Shown: piece after piece, positions 3,009 to 5,895 of the stretch
How the letters are laid out: each line of letters opens with the position of its first letter
Position numbering within the stretch: position 1 is the first letter of the stretch
Assembly: GCA_011372105.1 (NCBI GenBank)
Contig: DRTT01000138.1
Span: 1-5,895, forward strand
Direction: 5' to 3'
DNA: 5,895 nt
From: Candidatus Aerophobota bacterium
Lineage (GTDB): Bacteria; Aerophobota; Aerophobia; Aerophobales; B3-G15
Made by a program: the position numbers and the translations under genes
Notes under the pieces: generated by a model
Seen by the model: the letters and a program-made list of their open reading frames with translations, nothing else
The model's database searches: none
What the model was told of the DNA's origin: nothing

Positions 3009-5895
3009 ATGGACAATAAAGACAGAAATTATCTATGTTACCTCAAGGAAGATATTTCCAGAGTAGACCCTGATATAGAGCGTATCATCAAACTTGAGAC
3101 TTATCGTCAACAACAAAAAATCATCCTTATACCCTCAGAGAGTATCTGTCCCAAACCTGTTCTGGAAGCATTGGCATCACCTTTCACAAATCTCTACGCT
3201 GAGGGTTATCCACCCCGGAGAATGAGCGAGGAAAATGATGAAAAAGCTCTGCTTTATATAGACTATCAGCTTGCTCATTACAGACGCTATTCTGATAGAC
3301 GCTTTTATAAAGGGGTGGAATTTGCTGACTTTGTTGAATCTCTCGCTCAGAGGAGAGCAGCAGAGTGCTTTGCAACAGATAAGGTGAGTGCTGATAAGAT
3401 ATTCGTTAATGTTCAACCATTATCAGGAGCATCTGCAAATAATGCTGTTTATGCAGCTTTCCTAAAACCCGGTGATACCATAATGGGTATGTCGCTATCA
3501 TGTGGAGGGCATCTTACCCATGGCAGCGAATTTAACCGTTCCGGCAAATACTACAATGTAATATCCTATGAACCTGACCCGGAAAATGGAAAACTTAATT
3601 ACGAAGTTATTAAAAACCTTGCCCTGCAGCACAGACCTAAGATAATAATTGCAGGTTACAGTGCTTATCCCTGGAGTGTTGACTGGAAAAAATTCAAAGA
3701 AATTGCCGACAGTGTAGGAGCAATCCTGCTCGCGGACATTGCCCATGTTGCAGGAATGGTAATTGCTGGAGTGTATCCTAATCCTGTAGGTTTTGCCGAT
3801 GTTATCACCTTCACAACCCACAAAACTATTTGTGGTCCAAGAGGTGCCTGTATCTTGACTACAGATAGAAAAAAAGCTAAATTAATAGACGAGGCTGTTT
3901 TTCCTGGAGAACAGGGAGGACCCCACATTAACAAGATAGCAGCAATGGCAGTTGCATTTAAAATTGCCCGGAGTGAAGAGTTTAAAAAACTTCAAAAAAA
4001 AATAGTTGAAAATGCCAAGACCCTGGCTTCATCTTTAAAGAAAAAGGGGTTGAAGTTAGTTTATGGAGGAACAGACACTCATCTTTTGCTTGTTGACTTG
4101 AATGCTATAAGGACAAAAACAGATTTTCCCTTAAAAGGAGAAGCAGCTGCTCGTATCCTTGATCTGTGCGATATTGTAGTTAATAAAAACACCATCCCCG
4201 GTGATAGAACTGCTGCTGAGGCAAGTGGTATAAGACTTGGAACACCCTGGGTTACACAGAGAGGATTTGAAAAAAAAGAAATGGAAAAAATAGCAGACCT
4301 CATTTACGAAGTCCTCACCAATATTTATCCTTTCTATTACAGGGGGCTCAGAGGAGACCTTTTCAGAGGAAAAATAAGACTTGAAATAATTCAGGAGGTA
4401 AAAAAAGAGGTAAAAAAACTTATTGAAGAAAAAGAAGGTAAAATAGAACAAAGCAAAAGTGTTTTTGAAATTGCCTCTTTTCAGAAGACTTCCGAGTCAA
4501 AAAAAAGTGATGTGGGAATTTTGAAGGTAACAGGAGAAAGAGCAAAGCCTTTTCTACAGGAGGTATTGACCTGCGATATATCCTCTCTTGAACCTGGCAG
4601 GGGAATCTCTTCGTTTCTCCTTGATGGCGAGGGAAAACTTATTGAGGAGGTTTTGGTTTTTCGTCTCCATTCTGATGAGAGAGGAAGAGATTCTTTTTTA
4701 ATTGTAACAAACCTGCAAAATATTTCTAAAGTAAAATCCTGGCTGGAAGGACTTTCAGATGGGTACATTATCTTTGATCCTCAAGATATATTTGCTAAAA
4801 TTCAGGGACCTGTGGTGGTGGAGGATGTAACAGATAATAAAGAGAATGTTTTAAATCAGCTTAAAACTTCTCTAAAAATTGATATAAAAGACCTTAAAGG
4901 TCATTTTAACTTAAATAATAAAACAACAAATCCAGATGCTTTATCTTTGTATAAAGAATTCCCCTCTTATTTTGACCTGTCAAAACCTTATTTTATCGGA
5001 CAGAGACTATTCTTCCAGGACAATTTACCTTTAAAGATAAAAAAAGAAGAATTTTTCTTTGAGAAAGAGGAAAAAGAAATCAAAAAATCTTTTCTGTATG
5101 AAGATCATGTGAAATTAGGAGCAAAGTTCACCCAATTTGCCGGATGGGAGATGCCCCTTTATTATACAAGTATCACTGAGGAACACAAAGCAGTAAGAGA
5201 AGCAGCAGGGATTTTTGATGTAAGTCATATGGGAGTCATAGAGGTAAGTGGAGAGGGAGCTGTAGATTTTCTGGATGTAGCCACCACAAACTACGTTAGA
5301 TGGATAAAACAGGGTGAATGTCAGTATAGTTTCCTTCTTGATCCTGATGGAAATGTGATAGATGATATAATGATTTACTGCTTGGAAAAAGATAAATATA
5401 TGATTATCTGCAATGCTGCCAATCAAAAAAAGGTTTTGAGATGGCTTGAGGCTGTTAATTCTAAAAAATACCTGATAGATAAAAGTTACCCGCCAAGAGA
5501 AGTAAAAGAAGTGGTAAAAATCAGAGACTTAAAAGATATCTCAGCAGGAAAGGAAAGAAAAATTGATATAGCTCTTCAGGGACCTGCATCAATTTTAATA
5601 CTTGAGAGCATTGTAGAAGATAAAAAATTACAGGAAGATATAAAAAGGCTGAAGAAAAATCAGTTTATAGAGGCAAAAATATCCGGAATCAAGATGATAA
5701 TTTCCCGTACAGGTTACACAGGAGAGGAATTTAGCTACGAGTTTTACCTTCATCCAGATGATGCCTCATTTTTCTGGAATCTTATCTTAGAAAAAGGCAG
5801 AAAGTTTAATCTCAAACCTTGTGGTTTAGGAGCAAGAGATTCGCTCAGAACAGAGGCTGGTCTTCCTTTGCATGGACATGAACTTGCAGGAAAAT
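3009..5895 (+). CDS. glyA-gcvT: Serine hydroxymethyltransferase - GcvT-like module - aminomethyltransferase (GcvT) fusion (3' partial)
   Basis: One frame runs 962 codons to the window edge with no stop. Residues 1 to about 478 are SHMT (serine + THF to glycine + methylene-THF): SES at 43-45, YAEGYP 63-68 with catalytic Glu65, GGHLTHG with His168, ADIAHVAG with Asp243 and His246, THKT with PLP Lys272, FPGEQGGP, and SGIRLGTP with carboxylate-binding Arg409. About 27 extra residues (69-97) lie between EGYP and RFYKG. Residues 503-667 are a degenerate GcvT-like module, described separately. From about 697 a GcvT domain follows (aminomethyl-lipoyl-H protein + THF to methylene-THF + ammonia): FAGWEMPLYY 710-719, FDVSHMG, VIDD with catalytic Asp786, QGP 857-859, RTGYTGE 900-906 and GLGARDSLRTEAG 939-951. 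Its C-terminal barrel, perhaps 120-130 residues, is beyond the window. No signal peptide or membrane segment is seen. Both enzymes share methylene-THF and glycine, so channelling is plausible. GcvP, GcvH and lipoamide dehydrogenase are not in view. Confidence 0.93.
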   Translation, partial: MDNKDRNYLCYLKEDISRVDPDIERIIKLETYRQQQKIILIPSESICPKPVLEALASPFTNLYAEGYPPRRMSEENDEKALLYIDYQLAHYRRYSDRRFYKGVEFADFVESLAQRRAAECFATDKVSADKIFVNVQPLSGASANNAVYAAFLKPGDTIMGMSLSCGGHLTHGSEFNRSGKYYNVISYEPDPENGKLNYEVIKNLALQHRPKIIIAGYSAYPWSVDWKKFKEIADSVGAILLADIAHVAGMVIAGVYPNPVGFADVITFTTHKTICGPRGACILTTDRKKAKLIDEAVFPGEQGGPHINKIAAMAVAFKIARSEEFKKLQKKIVENAKTLASSLKKKGLKLVYGGTDTHLLLVDLNAIRTKTDFPLKGEAAARILDLCDIVVNKNTIPGDRTAAEASGIRLGTPWVTQRGFEKKEMEKIADLIYEVLTNIYPFYYRGLRGDLFRGKIRLEIIQEVKKEVKKLIEEKEGKIEQSKSVFEIASFQKTSESKKSDVGILKVTGERAKPFLQEVLTCDISSLEPGRGISSFLLDGEGKLIEEVLVFRLHSDERGRDSFLIVTNLQNISKVKSWLEGLSDGYIIFDPQDIFAKIQGPVVVEDVTDNKENVLNQLKTSLKIDIKDLKGHFNLNNKTTNPDALSLYKEFPSYFDLSKPYFIGQRLFFQDNLPLKIKKEEFFFEKEEKEIKKSFLYEDHVKLGAKFTQFAGWEMPLYYTSITEEHKAVREAAGIFDVSHMGVIEVSGEGAVDFLDVATTNYVRWIKQGECQYSFLLDPDGNVIDDIMIYCLEKDKYMIICNAANQKKVLRWLEAVNSKKYLIDKSYPPREVKEVVKIRDLKDISAGKERKIDIALQGPASILILESIVEDKKLQEDIKRLKKNQFIEAKISGIKMIISRTGYTGEEFSYEFYLHPDDASFFWNLILEKGRKFNLKPCGLGARDSLRTEAGLPLHGHELAGK
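4515..5009 (+). other. Degenerate GcvT-like (folate-binding fold) module within the fusion
   Basis: Residues 503-667 of the fusion. Residues 503-553 align without gaps to 742-792 of the downstream GcvT domain at an offset of 239, with 17 identities in 51 by hand count (shared pattern: V-x-G-E-x-A, FL, SFLLD, G at the hairpin). A QGP motif follows at 599-601, matching QGP at 857-859. The later GcvT landmarks (RTGYTGE, GLGARD) are absent; instead KPYFIGQRL (659-667) resembles the 'FIGKEAL' segment that begins the GcvT C-terminal part. The catalytic VIDD pair is IEE here (Glu546, Glu547) and Tyr773 is Ser534. It therefore looks like a shortened, probably non-catalytic GcvT or YgfZ-like copy acting as a spacer or a folate or partner docking surface. 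A highly charged linker (about 670-695) joins it to the intact GcvT domain. Confidence 0.65.

Noticed and set aside
3498..3934. Overlapping minus-strand ORFs opposite the SHMT region
   Set aside because: They lie antisense to a strongly conserved SHMT frame, have no ribosome sites or recognisable domains, and are shadows of the coding sequence. The same holds for minus-strand frames at 31-530, 1985-2206, 2822-3016, 3177-3416, 4079-4451, 4481-4768 and 5115-5426.
3994..4002. Run of nine A in the SHMT part (also A8 at 4270-4277 and A8 at 862-869) as a slippage or programmed frameshift site
   Set aside because: The conserved protein continues in the same frame on both sides, the tracts encode lysines in an A-rich genome, and no downstream structure or alternative-frame product is evident.
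4558..4568. AGGAGG followed by TTG inside the middle module as an internal translation start
   Set aside because: The spacing is only two bases, too short, and starting there would cut into the first strands of the GcvT-like module.
5100..5120. A separate start for an independent GcvT protein
   Set aside because: The ATG at 5107 is out of frame and is followed at once by TGA. The in-frame GTG at 5109 has no Shine-Dalgarno sequence. The frame is open through the preceding module, so a fusion is the better reading.
1..5895. tRNA or rRNA genes, CRISPR arrays, insertion sequences
   Set aside because: No clover-leaf or rRNA-like segment, no spaced direct repeats and no transposase motifs or terminal repeats were seen; nearly all sequence is accounted for by four metabolic or regulatory genes.

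Overview
The window is bacterial and AT-rich. Coding regions are below about 40 percent GC by eye, AGA/AGG and ATA codons are common, and leaders are very AT-rich. Shine-Dalgarno sequences, a sigma70-type promoter and a GntR-family regulator argue for a bacterium. I cannot fix the phylum. Codon use and the resemblance of the dehydrogenase to archaeal-type glyoxylate reductases would suit an anaerobic, possibly thermophilic or uncultured lineage, but that is inference.

All four genes lie on the + strand. (1) 1-510 is the 3' part of a GntR/FadR-type (FCD) regulator whose start lies upstream of the window. (2) 511-733 is a non-coding leader with a good promoter and inverted repeats. (3) 734-1717 is a complete D-2-hydroxyacid dehydrogenase of the glyoxylate/hydroxypyruvate reductase type. 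(4) 1718-1818 is a short gap with a probable second promoter. (5) 1819-3006 is a complete class I PLP aminotransferase. (6) From 3009 to the right edge runs one uninterrupted frame of at least 962 codons. It encodes serine hydroxymethyltransferase, then a shrunken GcvT-like module, then a GcvT (glycine-cleavage T-protein) domain cut by the window end.

Together the genes describe C2/C3 metabolism around glyoxylate, glycine, serine, hydroxypyruvate and glycerate. The T-protein moves the one-carbon unit of glycine to tetrahydrofolate and SHMT interconverts glycine plus methylene-THF with serine. The aminotransferase could exchange serine with hydroxypyruvate or glycine with glyoxylate, and the dehydrogenase would reduce hydroxypyruvate to glycerate or glyoxylate to glycolate. 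An FCD-type regulator next door, a family that often senses small carboxylic acids, fits local control. Direction of flux cannot be read from the sequence.

The standout is the last gene: two enzymes sharing methylene-THF and glycine joined in one chain, with a degenerate GcvT-like third module between them.
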